This document shows, piece after piece, positions 11,869 to 23,287 of a stretch of 64,000 bases of DNA (position 1 is its first letter; each line of letters starts with the position of its first letter). The position numbers and the translations under genes were made by a program. The stretch comes from Rhizopus arrhizus (lineage: Eukaryota > Mucoromycota > Mucoromycetes > Mucorales > Rhizopodaceae), in assembly GCA_024220505.1 (NCBI GenBank), contig JAKZZE010000002.1, forward strand, positions 2,418,001-2,482,000. The letters run 5' to 3'. The notes beneath the pieces were generated by a model, which was given only the letters and a program-made list of their open reading frames with translations, searched no databases and was not told the DNA's origin.

Positions 11869-12732
11869 TTAAACTGCATTTCTGTAACTTCGTACAAAAG
11901 AATTCCCCACACCACCAATCCCAAAAGCAGGACCGATACGACCAATTCTAGCCAAGGCGCTCTTGAAATATTCTTTTCGAATTAGATGAAATCGCATACT
12001 TGTGGATACCTGAGGTCGATTAAATAGATCGAGTGCAAAGAGATGAATTGGTGTACTGATCATCTGAACAGCAGCAGGACAAGCCAACTGTGAGGCAATG
12101 TTAGCCGATGTTGGATTTGTTGAAGGTCGATAGGTTTGAAGCTTTTCGGCAACATACGTCGGTGCATTAAAACTGGCTGCGATCGTTAATCCGTCACGTG
12201 CAGCAAATAAGAGATAAGTTAACTTGGGTAATGATTTGCTAGTCGAGATACCAAACATTTTAGTAAACGCACGATCTTTATAAATACTGAGAAGCATATT
12301 GACAGCAGAGGTACTAAGGAATTTGTACATGGATTTTTGTGAGGGATCGACAGAGTATTGTTCACAAGTAGTCTCGATGAAATTGGCAGTGGTATAGGTC
12401 GAGAAGTAAACGGCCAAGACAAGTCGGAATTGAGGCGAGGTAGTGAAATGAAGTGGTTGTGAAAAAAAGTGTCTTAATCCGTATTTTAATCCTTCTTTTA
12501 ATCTTCTCTTTCCATTTAAATTTTCTATAATTGATCTGATCCCATTATGTCTGTGAGTCAATTGACCGATTCGCATAAATTTTTAAATTTACCTATCAAC
12601 AATAGCAATAAAAGGAGCGACCATAGCAGAAGATGATGCAGCAGCAAATAGATCGATACCATAAAGCTTTACCAACTTTTCTTTTGAATATAGTAATGGA
12701 ATACTAGTTGTTGATAAGCTTATTTCAGTCAT
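11869..12732 (-). CDS. Conserved fungal orphan, probably a mitochondrial membrane protein
   Basis: Two exons, 12732-12593 and 12550-11869, separated by a 42-bp GT-AG intron, give 273 residues. The N-terminal segment AAASSAMVAPFIAIVDR joins across the intron to SIIENLNGKRRL. Several moderately hydrophobic helices follow (FRLVLAVYFSTYTTANF, LPKLTYLLFAARDGL, SQLACPAAVQMISTPIHLF). The APFI-VDRSIIEN wording recalls an uncharacterised family of fungal proteins that I believe is conserved and often predicted mitochondrial. I cannot name a function. The basic C-terminus (IGRIGPAFGIGGVGNSFVRSYRNAV) is Gly-rich. Gene integrity and spacing look normal. Confidence 0.75.
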
Positions 12733-14604
12733 TTTATTTAGTTAAAATAAAAAAGAAGAGAGTAAATCTTTTATATAAAGCAATGGAAAGTGAACAAGTG
12801 AGTGAAAATTTTTTTTATTGAAACACAGTTTCCAATGAATGAATAGATGACTCTTACTTGCTCTTTGACTTGTTATGAATCATGTCGTGATATCTTTATT
12901 AACTTTATTCACACATATGCCCACTTTCTTTTTTTTTTATTATCAATAATTTCCGAGTGATGGTTGTTTGTAGATTACTTTGTACAATGTTATTTTGCAT
13001 TAACCCTTGAATAATACATTTTAGAAATGAAACGATTTGACAGATTTTGTATAGTTTTATTAATAATGGGTTTATTATGAAAAGAAGGGTAAGATTAGTA
13101 TTTACACAAAAGATAGATTGATAGATTAAATCACGGAACACTTTATATTTAAACTTTATATGAAATATTCCTTTCAATCGACTTATATGTTTTTTTTATT
13201 ATGTTTAACAAGCAGCTCAACAAACATCACTTGAACCACACAATCTCTTTTTTGATCTATTGAGGAGAATTTTTATTTTCCCTCTGTAAAGTTGCTATAC
13301 ACTTTTTTCCGAACATATTCGCGCACTTTGAGGGAAAAAATTGCGTAACATCAAATTATGGTTTTAGTGAAAGCTAAAAATATAATCCACCGACTTTTAA
13401 AAGGAATGTATGTTCTATGGACCATATGTACATTTTTTTTTTTTTACAAGCAGGATGGGTTTATTGTTAAACTAAATGGGTTTACGCTTTAAGAACTCCT
13501 CAAACTCCGAGGCAGAGTATCTGCAAAATCCTTATAAAACACCATAGAAAATTGAATTACATTCCTCATTCGTATAGCCAGGCTTTCTTCTTTCAATCAT
13601 TTTTCTCTCTAATTTGCTTTAACGTACGGTCCAGAACTGTTTTGTGAGATCCAGTTCGGGAAACAAAGAAACAGTACACACTTGTATCCATAGCTTTCAA
13701 AAAATGTTTGAATGCTGGCGTATTCATGTATTGGTGCGTTTTCCATTACCAACTAACCCTCCTGGAACTCTCTATGCTTGTTTCTCATATTCAATCTTGC
13801 AGATACAAAATTAAAATAGTATTCAATAATCGTACCACCTTTGCAGCTGGTTCCAATTATTTTGCTACTTGCCTTTTTTTTTGTTCAAAGAAGGTATCGC
13901 ATCTTCATATGGTGAAATGGCTCCACGCATGATGCCTGTTTTCGTTTTGTTTTTAGGCATCATCTTCTCTATCAAATGTTGTATTATTTGATCCAGTATC
14001 AACGATAATTCTTTGCCAACCGAATTGATCAAGGATATCCTATATTCTTCTCCAAGCTTCACGGTCCTTCCTACAGATCTACTACTATCACAAGATCTTG
14101 TGTGCACTTTGTTATCAAGATCCTCTTGATCCTTCTACATCCAAATTTGTGCAGTGTGAGGTCTGATATCGAGCTTAATTGCAGCTTATCGAACAAAATA
14201 TCTTTTTATCATATACCAGAAAGAAAAACCGTTCTTTTTTCTGCATCCATATGTTGTTTGTAGTAGGATACATTCTTTCTTTTCTGAAATCTTTTTTTAC
14301 TAATAATAGTTTCAACACTCAATTAGATTTCTTCTAGTTTAGCTTCTTTCTCAAATAGTTTTAGATTCATATATTTGTTTCAATAGATTACGTATTCGAC
14401 TGGATAAATTTCCATATGTATCAATGTGAATTTGTTTTCTTTATCGTCAAATATATTTTCATAATCATCTTTATGCAAAATAGTATCCATATTTATTAAA
14501 AAAAAGTTCAAGTTTTACAGGCCAAGTACTTGTAATTTATAGGTTCAGCTTCAGCAAGTCTATTCAATGACTATCATAAATGTTCAATCAATAGTGTAGG
14601 ATAT

Positions 14605-14652
<48 letters not shown>

Positions 14653-16524
14653 ATTCCATTTTATTTTATTTCTAATAAATCCAAGTCATGCATCTTGACA
14701 GTTGTTCGTTATCACCTCAATAACATTTTTTTTTCCACATATCAAGTTTTCAATAATGTATCGTACGTAGGTTCTTTCTTTGGTTTATCACATGTATAAA
14801 ACTCATCAGGAACTTTGGATACTATTTTCATGCGCTTCACCATTCTTCAATTCAGACTTTTGTATATTCAGCCTTCTTATATAGCTGGTGGTATTCTTCT
14901 CACTTCATTTTTTAGAAAAGTGGTAACCTTGTTCAGCAATCTTCATAAGGAATCCCTGCTATGGTTTTTAGCCGAACTTGTGTCAGTATCTACCTAAAAC
15001 TATTTGCTTTGTGTTTGAGGCTGTAACAGCCAGTTGATGAGTAAATTGCAAAAATTGAAGACAAAAAAGTACGATAGGACTTTTTTTTTTTTTTTTTTTT
15101 TTGTACTTGGATAAGAGAGATGAAGATGTTGCTGTTGTTATGCAGTCGGTTTACTTTCACCTTGACCGGTTGATGAGTTAAATTTCAATTACTGATTGAT
15201 TAAATTGTCAACTTTTTATTGGGGTCAGTCGTTGAGGAAATTTGCTGGATATGATTAACCGCTTTGCATGACTGATTAAGATGACCAGAATAATTGCATA
15301 AATAAAGACTTAAGGTAAAACTTACAAGCTCACTTACGACAGGTAGATTCGAATTGCAAAATCAATTAACCAAAAGATAACAAGATTTTTTTGGAGTTGG
15401 AATAAACATGATGAGGATGATCGATTTCAAGTGGCTAGCCTTATTTGAATAGAATAAGAGTCAATTTTTTCGTATACTGCTCGGAGTTTTCATTAGTAAA
15501 AGAAAAGAGAAACGAGATGGCTTTATAAGCTTTGACATCTGCGCTTTTAGCTTTAATTACTGAGCCTCATTAGCTGTAATAGTATTGTATTTATGAGGTT
15601 ATTGATTGAATGAAAGAATCTTTGGAGTACAGTAAAAGACTACATGAAAACAATCTGTTTTCAGAAACTAGTAAATATTAACAAGAAGGAGTCAAGAGTT
15701 GCTATAGACTTGCTTGTTTTATCCAAAACAAAACAAAGCAAAAGGATTTAAAAAAAAATCATATTTCAAATGTTTTTGAATTTGTCCTTGACTTTGAAGC
15801 TAACAGCTGGTCTGTGAAGAAGAAAAGATAAACAATAAAGCCTCTTCGATCAAAAAAGATTTGATATTACTACAATATTATAAGAATAAACTAGAACTAG
15901 TAAATAAGAAAACCTCCTCCTCCTATCATCAGTCCAATTTCATTTTAAAATCAGAAACGACATCAGGTGTGTACACTTAAAGCTCATGATTCATATGAGT
16001 AGAATTTAAAAGCAAATCAATAAAGACAGGCTTTCCCTTCTCTATAATTATATTTTGACTATTGAAACAGCTTGTTTTCTGTTTAATACTAGTGTATTTT
16101 TAAAAGAGCTTAAGGTAATCTTGAGTATATTTTGTAAAAAATTGGGTATTTTCTTGATAAGAATGACCACCATATCATGTTTAAAGTATATCAATCATGA
16201 TATAAGTATAATAATAGCTTGATACAAGCTTTAAAGAGATACAATAAATTTAATTCACTTTAAGTAGCTTGATTTGTTCTTGATGTAAGTAAAACAACAG
16301 AAAAGCAAAATAGATTTGCTTTGAATGATACTTGTTTAAAATTAATTAAAAGTAAAACAAGTACTGGATTTTGTTAGGTTTTGTAGCTTTTATTATGTAA
16401 CTTTCTTAGTTCTTATTGGGCTGATAATTTTTTTGGTTGATAATAAGCTTGAATTATAGAGGTTTGATATAGAAAATTAAAGATAATTTGCTTTTCTAAG
16501 TATCCACCGGATCTTATTAAGTAG
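12733..16524. other. Gene-poor AT-rich region
   Basis: About 3.8 kb without a convincing gene. It contains an uninterrupted run of about 43 T at 14607-14649 and another T run at about 15081-15102. Short frames at 13708-13932 (+) and 13865-14107 (-) show no recognisable domain. From about 15800 the sequence becomes very AT-rich, like the repeat-rich region that follows. Confidence 0.6.
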
Positions 16525-16660
16525 TGTCGTATTTACCTCATTCAATACTTATTATTAGTATGAGATTACTCAAACCTTATATAAGAAATAACAAGTATAG
16601 AGTACATATTATTATTTACTACATATTCTCTAAGACTCATTTCCAATGTTAAACATACAA
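16525..16660 (+). repeat. Fragment of a B-family LTR
   Basis: From TGTCGTATTTACCTCATT onward, about 135 bp align by eye with the first part of the LTRs at 31752 and 39299, with roughly 15-20% differences. The similarity fades near 16660. It is an old, truncated LTR in forward orientation. Confidence 0.75.
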
Positions 16661-17564
16661 TATTTAAAAAACAAATTGTTGCTCCGCGTTGACTCCAAAT
16701 TTATGTGTCAAGAGGCAAGTTTAAGTAATAAAAAGCATCGGACAAAACAAAAAGAAAGAGGAGAATAGACTAAAATAGAAGTATAAAATACTTTTGACAG
16801 CTAGGATGACTCCAGAATGTAAGATTTCGCAATGTGCTCTTGAATATTACTTCAATTACCGTATAGTATTATATTCCGGTAAGGTAATTATTAAAATAGC
16901 AATAAAAACCAAAAAATACTTTTTGAGACTGAACTTTATTTAAGACAATCTTCATTGTTAAAATGAAATCATTACAAAGCCTACTATTTATATTCTTCTT
17001 TCAGTTGGTGGGTAAATGAGTAGTTATTGTTGTATAATGATAATAATGATTTAAGAAAAGATAGGAACAAAGATCAAAAAACAGTTTGGATACTTTTTGA
17101 AACTGATCTTTATTTCAGTTTAAGTTCAAGTAAAAATTATTCTAATTGAAGGCAGATAGTTATATCTTATTGAGTGAGTGGCTTGATACCTTCTATTGTA
17201 AGTGTTCTTCTAATATTCAGGTACTTTAGCAAGTGTCATCTATAATTATGATTATGAAAACTTTTCATTTGTTCTTTTGTATGTCTATCATAGATTATCT
17301 TTTATTCTGGGAGTTCCACACTGATTTGAATAACGTTATTTTACGCGTTATTTCAATTATGTGAAAGATTAGCAATATTCCTGATATTGGATTGGATCTT
17401 GTTATTTTAGTTGATACTTCTTCTTATCAATGAACCCTCATTAATACAAAACATATTCTAAAAGAATATGTTTAATTGGAATTGATTGTATGATCTTATT
17501 CAAATAAACTTATATTTTGTTTTATTTAATTAGGATCTTGTATTAAGACTTATGTTTTAATCGC
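16661..17564. other. AT-rich spacer, nothing recognised
   Basis: No coding frame and no repeat that I could match elsewhere in the window. Confidence 0.5.
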
Positions 17565-17928
17565 TGTTTAGGAAAGGGGAGTTTTAGGTAAATATAATAT
17601 AGCAATCAAAGATAAAGAAATACTGTTAGAACTTGGTATCTCTTTATTAAGTTAAGATAACTATGATTAAGATTGAAAAATGAATTCTACATGTAAAAAG
17701 TGAGAGTATTTATAGACATGATACGGATAAAGAATTAGGACAGATTTATAATCAACTTGACAGAATAGATGATTACTATTTCTAATTATTAGTTTAGCCT
17801 GTTCCTAGCTTGTATTGTCAATTATGCTATGGCATGGTTTCAGATATAACTATTTAAGGAGACGGTACGGATGAATATAAAGACTTTTAGTTCCGTGATT
17901 GGATATCATTGCTAACAATAATATCTCA
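17565..17928 (-). repeat. D-family LTR in reverse orientation (partial)
   Basis: It starts TGTTTAGGAAAGGGGAG, the reverse complement of the sequence ending at 44572. Its far part (17824-17928) is the reverse complement of 22650-22735. It therefore shows, in one piece, the D LTR that is split in the LINE. At 17619-17623 it carries an uninterrupted AATAC, the empty version of the site where element C sits at 44514 (GTATT). It breaks off at a B-family LTR. Confidence 0.75.
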
Positions 17929-18564
17929 TAAGATATTTGCAGATAATAAAGTGAGAAAAAAGAAAGGAAATAGTACTTGAAAACTAGTGAATGAGTCTCT
18001 ATGTAACCTCTTTATTAGATTTCAAGACGAGAGAGAGAACCCATTTAATCAAACTACGCCTTTATCTAGGAAATGAAATTATTCAGGGACCGAAGTGAGT
18101 TCAAGTGATGTATCCATCATTCATAACTCGATATGAAAACAGTATTAATAAGCTACATGTAAAATATATCCAATAGATAGGCTACAGGTTAATTCGGATA
18201 ATCTTCATAAAGGATAAGATGCTGCGTAATTGCACGGTTAAATTATATTAAATCCAGGGACTAAATCACAGTCAATCGTAGTCAATCATATACGAGTATT
18301 CTATGGATAAATGCTTACGATGACAAAGATAACAATGGAGGAACACGTAACCATTATCTATTTGTCATCAGTTATATCATACTCATTAATTATTAATCCA
18401 TGACATGAAATATTATCCGTGTATGAAAAGTATAAATAGAGTATCATTTTCTTATTAAATAAAGCAACCTCTTTATCGAGTCTCGTCCTCTCTTGTTCTT
18501 TTCTATTCTTGGATAAATCATCAAGGTCAATTTTAGTATTGAGCTTGAACAATATAAATATTGT
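17929..18564 (-). repeat. B-family LTR in reverse orientation, split by an A-family solo LTR
   Basis: 17929-18105 and 18526-18564 together are the reverse complement of the 3' two-thirds of the B LTR (compare 39299-39630). The intervening 18106-18520 is a later solo LTR. The 5' part of this B LTR is missing. Similarity stops near 18564, just before the LINE. Confidence 0.8.
18106..18520 (+). repeat. A-family solo LTR with TCAAG duplication
   Basis: This 415-bp sequence starts TGATGTATCC and ends GATAAATCA, matching the 5' LTR of element A (22822-23236) almost base for base. It is flanked on both sides by TCAAG (18101-18105 and 18521-18525), a perfect 5-bp target duplication. The absence of internal sequence makes it a solo LTR, left by LTR-LTR recombination. 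It carries a TATAAATAG box about 30 bp before AATAAAG. Confidence 0.9.
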
Positions 18565-19054
18565 ATAGTATACATTTTCTCTCCAATAAAGATACAAATG
18601 ACAGAACTTGACTGTGGGAATAACCTATCCTGGAGCGATGTAGTGGCTCGAGGCCATAAAGCCAAAGTCGTCACACCCATACAACGTCGTGATGTCACTA
18701 ATGACCCTCGCGAGTTTACCACATCTAAAATAATTTATGAGATTCCCGACATTTCTCGTCTTCTTATAGCTCAAAAAGCTCAATCAATTGTCCAACAAAC
18801 TCTGACTCCTGGCTCAGTTTTGTTCTCATTTCCAACATCTTTATTTGACCATTACACCCAGGCATACAAATGCATTGAAGATCAAATCGGAGCTGTACAT
18901 GGCTTCCGAAACATCAGCAAATATGACCATCGTCGAAACCATAAGGAACTTTTGATCGAAGCTAAATTTCGAGAAGCTGTAAATACAGATAAAGCGATCA
19001 TTTTAGGCATTACCCACAAAAATGTAGTGATCAAGGCAGCCCCATCTACAGTGA

Positions 19055-20697
19055 CCCGCAAAACTGTCCCAATGTTTCGTAATTTTCTCTTCTAGGGCTT
19101 GTAGCACCATATTTGTTAAGCTAATGTACACCTTATTGTATATCATTCGATAGCCAAAATCTTGTAGTACCAAAAAATGTAAAGTAAAAGCAAATTAAAA
19201 CATCGCAGACGGAGACAGAGGGGATAGAAAACAAGCGGTGCATTGGGACAGTTTTGCGGCACTTTTGAAAAAAAGCAAAATGGTTTATTTATTTGACATT
19301 AATAGTCAGTCCAGCGTCCTTTATTCTTGATACATTGTTTTATATGCTTAGGCATTGTTTCTATGACCTTTTGGCACTCTTCCGGCTTCATTAAGTCGTA
19401 CCAAACTTTAGTTACTCGTTCGTATAGCTTATTGATGCCTTTTGGTGCTGTTTCATAATCATTCAACCTTCTCTTTAACAATGACCATATGTTTTCAATT
19501 GGGTTTAAGTCAGGGGACTGTGCTGGCCACTCTAGGATGCTGTAGGATTGCTGTTCAAGGTATTCTTTGACTAATTTGGACGTATGTTTAGGATCATTGT
19601 CATGTTGGAAAACCACCTGATGTCTTTCTAGCCCTAGCTTATTCGTTCCATACTCAATTGTACGCTCCAGTTCATCCTCCAAAATCTCTTTGTACAGTGT
19701 TTTATCCATATTACCATTGATTTTGCACATCCAACCAACCCAAGCATAGGTAATGGTACTCTACAGCATGATATTGCCTCCACCGTGTTTAACAGTCATC
19801 TTGACGTGATGGGATTTCAGGCTTTCTCCGGATCGAATCCAAGTCCAGGTACGTCCATCCGAATTAAACCCATTGAGCTTTGTCTCGTCTGACCAAACAA
19901 CGCGTTTCCAGTCATCTACTGTCCAGTCCTTGTGAGCCATACACCAAGAAAGCCTCGTGCGAATGTTTTTCGCACTAAGTAAAGGCTTCTTCGGCTTCTC
20001 AATCGCACCAAGGCCGGCCTTACGAAGGGCTCTGCACACGGTATCGACACTTACTTTTCTTCCAGTGTCTTTTTCTAGCTCCTTAGCCACCTTTGTTGCA
20101 CTGGATATGCGGTTTTTGGTCACTTGGCGCACACAATAGCGTTCGTCAGCCGCAGATAGTAACTTGGTTCGACCGCCTTTTGGCTTTCCAAGTCCAAAGC
20201 AATGGGTTTTTCGGAGCCTCCGAACAGCACTCTTACTCAAGCCAGTAACCCTTTCCACTTCCCGAACCGACTTACCTTGTTGAAGTAAAGAAATTGCTTG
20301 AACAACTGTATCTTGAGAGACTTGTTTCATGTTGAGATATAATGAGCGAGTAATAAATTAGTAGGAGTTTAAAGCTTCGGCAGTGAGTAAAGTTCGACTT
20401 AGAGACGTACAGTGCACATTTGTAAGCAGTTTGGTACATCTATGCAACTTGTGGGTCGCTATTTCATCGTTTTTTGTTTTTTTTTAAAAGTGCCGCAAAA
20501 CTGTCCCAATGCACCGCTTGTTTTCTATCCCCTCTGTCTCCGTCTGCGATGTTTTAATTTGCTTTTACTTTACATTTTTTGGTACTACAAGATTTTGGCT
20601 ATCGAATGATATACAATAAGGTGTACATTAGCTTAACAAATATGGTGCTACAAGCCCTAGAAGAGAAAATTACGAAACATTGGGACAGTTTTGCGGG
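19055..20697 (-). mobile_element. Tc1-like DNA transposon M1
   Basis: This 1643-bp element is inserted in LINE ORF1. The right flank shows TA (20698-20699). The left flank reads GA (19053-19054), a mutated TA, because restoring TA makes the LINE frame continuous. Terminal inverted repeats are long, at least 210 bp. Within each repeat the tip CCGCAAAACTGTCCCAATG occurs twice, at the outer end and again inverted about 180 bp inward (19236-19256 and the matching site near 20490). The transposase lies inside on the minus strand. Confidence 0.92.
19299..20330 (-). pseudogene. Tc1-family transposase with one nonsense codon
   Basis: The protein starts MKQVSQDTVVQAISLLQQGK, with a paired helix-turn-helix region (REVERVTGLSKSAVRRLR), a second HTH (KVSVDTVCRALRKAG) and a DDE catalytic core. 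The acidic residues lie in WSDETKLNGF, FQHDNDPKHTS and SPDLNPIENIW, with 34 residues between the second and third, so DD34E. A single in-frame TAG at 19761-19763 interrupts the core after GGGNIML, where relatives usually have Trp. The rest of the frame, 343 codons, is intact to the C-terminus KGRWTDY. This copy is probably inactive but recently so. Confidence 0.92.
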
Positions 20698-22345
20698 TAA
20701 CTGTAAAGGGGACCAGCCCAAAAATCTGATTAGAGTGCAAATGGATCTCTTGCACATTCCGGAAGAAAATAAACTGCTTGAAGAACTTTTGCTCTCTCTT
20801 AGACATTATGGAAGAGTACGTCAAATCAAACAATTCTTCTGTGGTGGCTATTTTGAAGGCAAACTGTCCGTGTTAATGGATGTCTCCACACCATCCGAAG
20901 ATGCCCTAACTATCCGCCCACTTGACCGAATGCTCTATCTACCAGCTTGGGATACTTATGTACCTGCATCATTCAAGGGAGCCTCTCCTGTATGCTACTA
21001 CTGTAGAAAATCTGGTCACATTCGTGGTGCTTGTCCCTCTCTAGCCAAACGACTCTGCTCTAACTGTGGAATTAGAGGGCACACTGTGCGCTACTGCACT
21101 ACACCACCTGTAACGGAATCAGAGGAACTGGACAACTATCTTATAGCGACACAGACGACTAGCGAGAACAACACTTTTGAAGATGATATCATAGTTCATA
21201 CACCTGAAGAAAATACAGAGGAGACAGAAGAGTTGAGCACAGCGCTTATCATGACACTGGATGACATATCAGAAAATGATTCAGTTGATCATGAACCTTC
21301 CAACATGGAAGTAGAGAAAGTGCGGGAACCTTTTGATCCCCAATCACACAACGGTACTCTTGCCTCAAAATATGCACCATATGAAAGCGGTTTGTCCATG
21401 AAAGTAGACACAGAAGAAGAGATGTCAACCAACACAAATCATTCTGCAAAAGGAAAGCAACTCTTGACCAAACGTCACCGAATCGACACTAGAAGTTCTA
21501 CTAAAGCCCAGCCATCAGGGGCATCTGTAAACTCTTCTGCCCTTAGGGCGTAATGAATCATAAATCAATACGAATTGCTTCTTTAAATGCTCGCAGCATT
21601 TTCAAAGAGGCTGACAAACCAATACAAAAATCTTTCACTCACTATCTTCGTTCCCGTTCTTTACACATCGACATATTATGCCTTCAAGAAGTCTCCTCTT
21701 TTCGTTCTCAAGACCATCTCACGGACGATCAGTGCCACTATTTCTCGTCTTTCATTTTTCCTCGATGCTCTACACTTCTTACAAAGCATTGTGCAATTAT
21801 ATGCATCAACCCTTCCTACTCTCTCATCAATTCCTCAATATCTGTCGACGAACGTTGCATTACCGCATTAGTCATTGACTCTAGCAATCAGCCACTATGC
21901 CATATTATGAATATTTATGCCCCCGCCCAACCTGCTGAGCGGCTCACATTCTATGAATCTTTCCTGCTCCTCCCCTCCGTGGACAGTATGGCTGAGGATT
22001 CATGGATACTTTTAGGGGATTTCAACATCTCTCTTCAACAAGGATCCAGCATCAACCATCTAAAGATAAAACCATGGTATGACTGGTTGCAAACACATTT
22101 TTGTAACAATTTCGACAATACTGCTCCAACATTCAATCGTGGCTCTGCAAACTCTATTATTGATTATATTTATCATCACCATTCTCTGGCGCCCAGGGTA
22201 TCCAACGCACAACAGCTGTTTCTTCCGACATCATGGACTGATCATTGCTTACTTACAGTGGACCTGTTGGGAAACCAACAAGATGTTGGCCCAGGAGCCT
22301 GGCGATTTAATCCCACCTTGTTATCTGACAAGGAGTTTGTGGCTC

Positions 22346-22738
22346 TGTTAAGGATACATAAGATTATAGTCATTTTACTTTAATAAAAGGAATCAGATAT
22401 GATCCTGAATAGTATGTTGACATAACTTGGAATCATTTATAACATTATTCCCAACACAGATCAATAAAATACTTTGATTAGATTTTTATATTAAGCTTTA
22501 TTCATATTAACTTCACATAGTCAAATAAGATGACATGGTTGTAATATAGTTTATTAATAATATGAGCATGTTGAATAGGGAATGACGATTACTTGCCGGA
22601 TCATCATTAGTCATGAAAACATTTATCCTGACTGAGATATTATTGTTAACAATGATATCCAATCACGGAACTAAAAGTCTTTATACTCATCCGTACCGTC
22701 TCCTTAAATAGTTATATCTGAAACCATGCCAATAGCAT
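22346..22738 (+). repeat. D-family LTR, left part
   Basis: It begins TGTTAAGGATACATAAG directly after GGCTC (22341-22345). Its right part is at 44514-44572, followed by the second GGCTC (44573-44577). Together they mark one LTR or LTR element inserted in LINE ORF2. About 200 bp of the D LTR, present in the reverse copy at 17624-17823, are missing here. Confidence 0.8.
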
Positions 22739-22821
22739 TGTTTTGCCAAGTATTAAAATAAGAGACAAAAACTAAAAAGACAATAGTTGTGAAACTAAAG
22801 ATTGTATATTGCTTTATTAAT
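22739..22821 (-). repeat. E-family LTR, reverse orientation, fragment
   Basis: TGTTTTGCCAAGTATTAAAA onward is the reverse complement of the last part of the solo LTR at 46830-47253. It stops at TTAAT, where element A begins. The remainder of this LTR is absent from the window. Confidence 0.8.
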
Positions 22822-23236
22822 TGATGTATCCATCATTCATAACTCGATATGAAAACAGTATTAATAAGCTACATGTAAAATATATCCAATAGATAGGCTA
22901 CAGGTTAATTCGGATAATCTTCATCAAGGATAAGATGCTGCGTAATTGCACGGTTAAATTATATTAAATCCAGGGACTAAATCACAGTCAATCGCAGTCA
23001 ATCATATACGAGTATTCTATGGATAAATGCTTACGATGACAAAGATAACAATGGAGGAACACGTAACCATTATCTATTTGTCATCAGTTATATCATACTC
23101 ATTAATTATTAATCCATGACATGAAATATTATCCGTATATGAAAAGTATAAATAGAGTATCATTTTCTTATTAAATAAAGTAATCTCTTTATCGAGTCTC
23201 GTCCTCTCTTGTTCCTTTCTATTCTTGGATAAATCA
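22822..23236 (+). repeat. 5' LTR of element A
   Basis: TGATGTATCC...GATAAATCA, 415 bp, nearly identical to the solo LTR at 18106-18520. A TATAAATAG box (about 23149) lies roughly 25 bp before ATTAAATAAAG. No tRNA-like primer-binding site follows. Instead there is a run of T and GACGAATTC. Confidence 0.92.
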
Positions 23237-23287
23237 TTTTTTTTGACGAATTCTCTTTACTCTATTATTACTACGCTATTCTCAAAC

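Larger units (their letters stand above)
18598..21553 (+). pseudogene. LINE ORF1, gag-like nucleic-acid-binding protein, interrupted
   Basis: The frame starts MTELDCGNNLSWSDVV, runs to 19052, is interrupted by the transposon at 19055-20697, and resumes at 20698 (NCKGDQPKNLIRVQMDLL). The second half has two zinc knuckles of the CCHC type: CYYCRKSGHIRGAC and CSNCGIRGHTVRYC. An acidic C-terminus follows. In LINEs such a protein coats the element RNA. The stop overlaps the ORF2 start in TAATG (21551-21555). Apart from the insertion I see no frame damage. Confidence 0.85.

Noticed and set aside
13865..14107. 80-codon minus-strand frame as a transposase remnant
   Set aside because: It is basic and vaguely helix-turn-helix-like, but no catalytic or terminal-repeat evidence was found.
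14607..14649. 43-nt T run as a retrotransposon poly(A) tail
   Set aside because: No LINE or SINE body adjoins it on either side, and similar runs occur throughout the window, including inside an intron.
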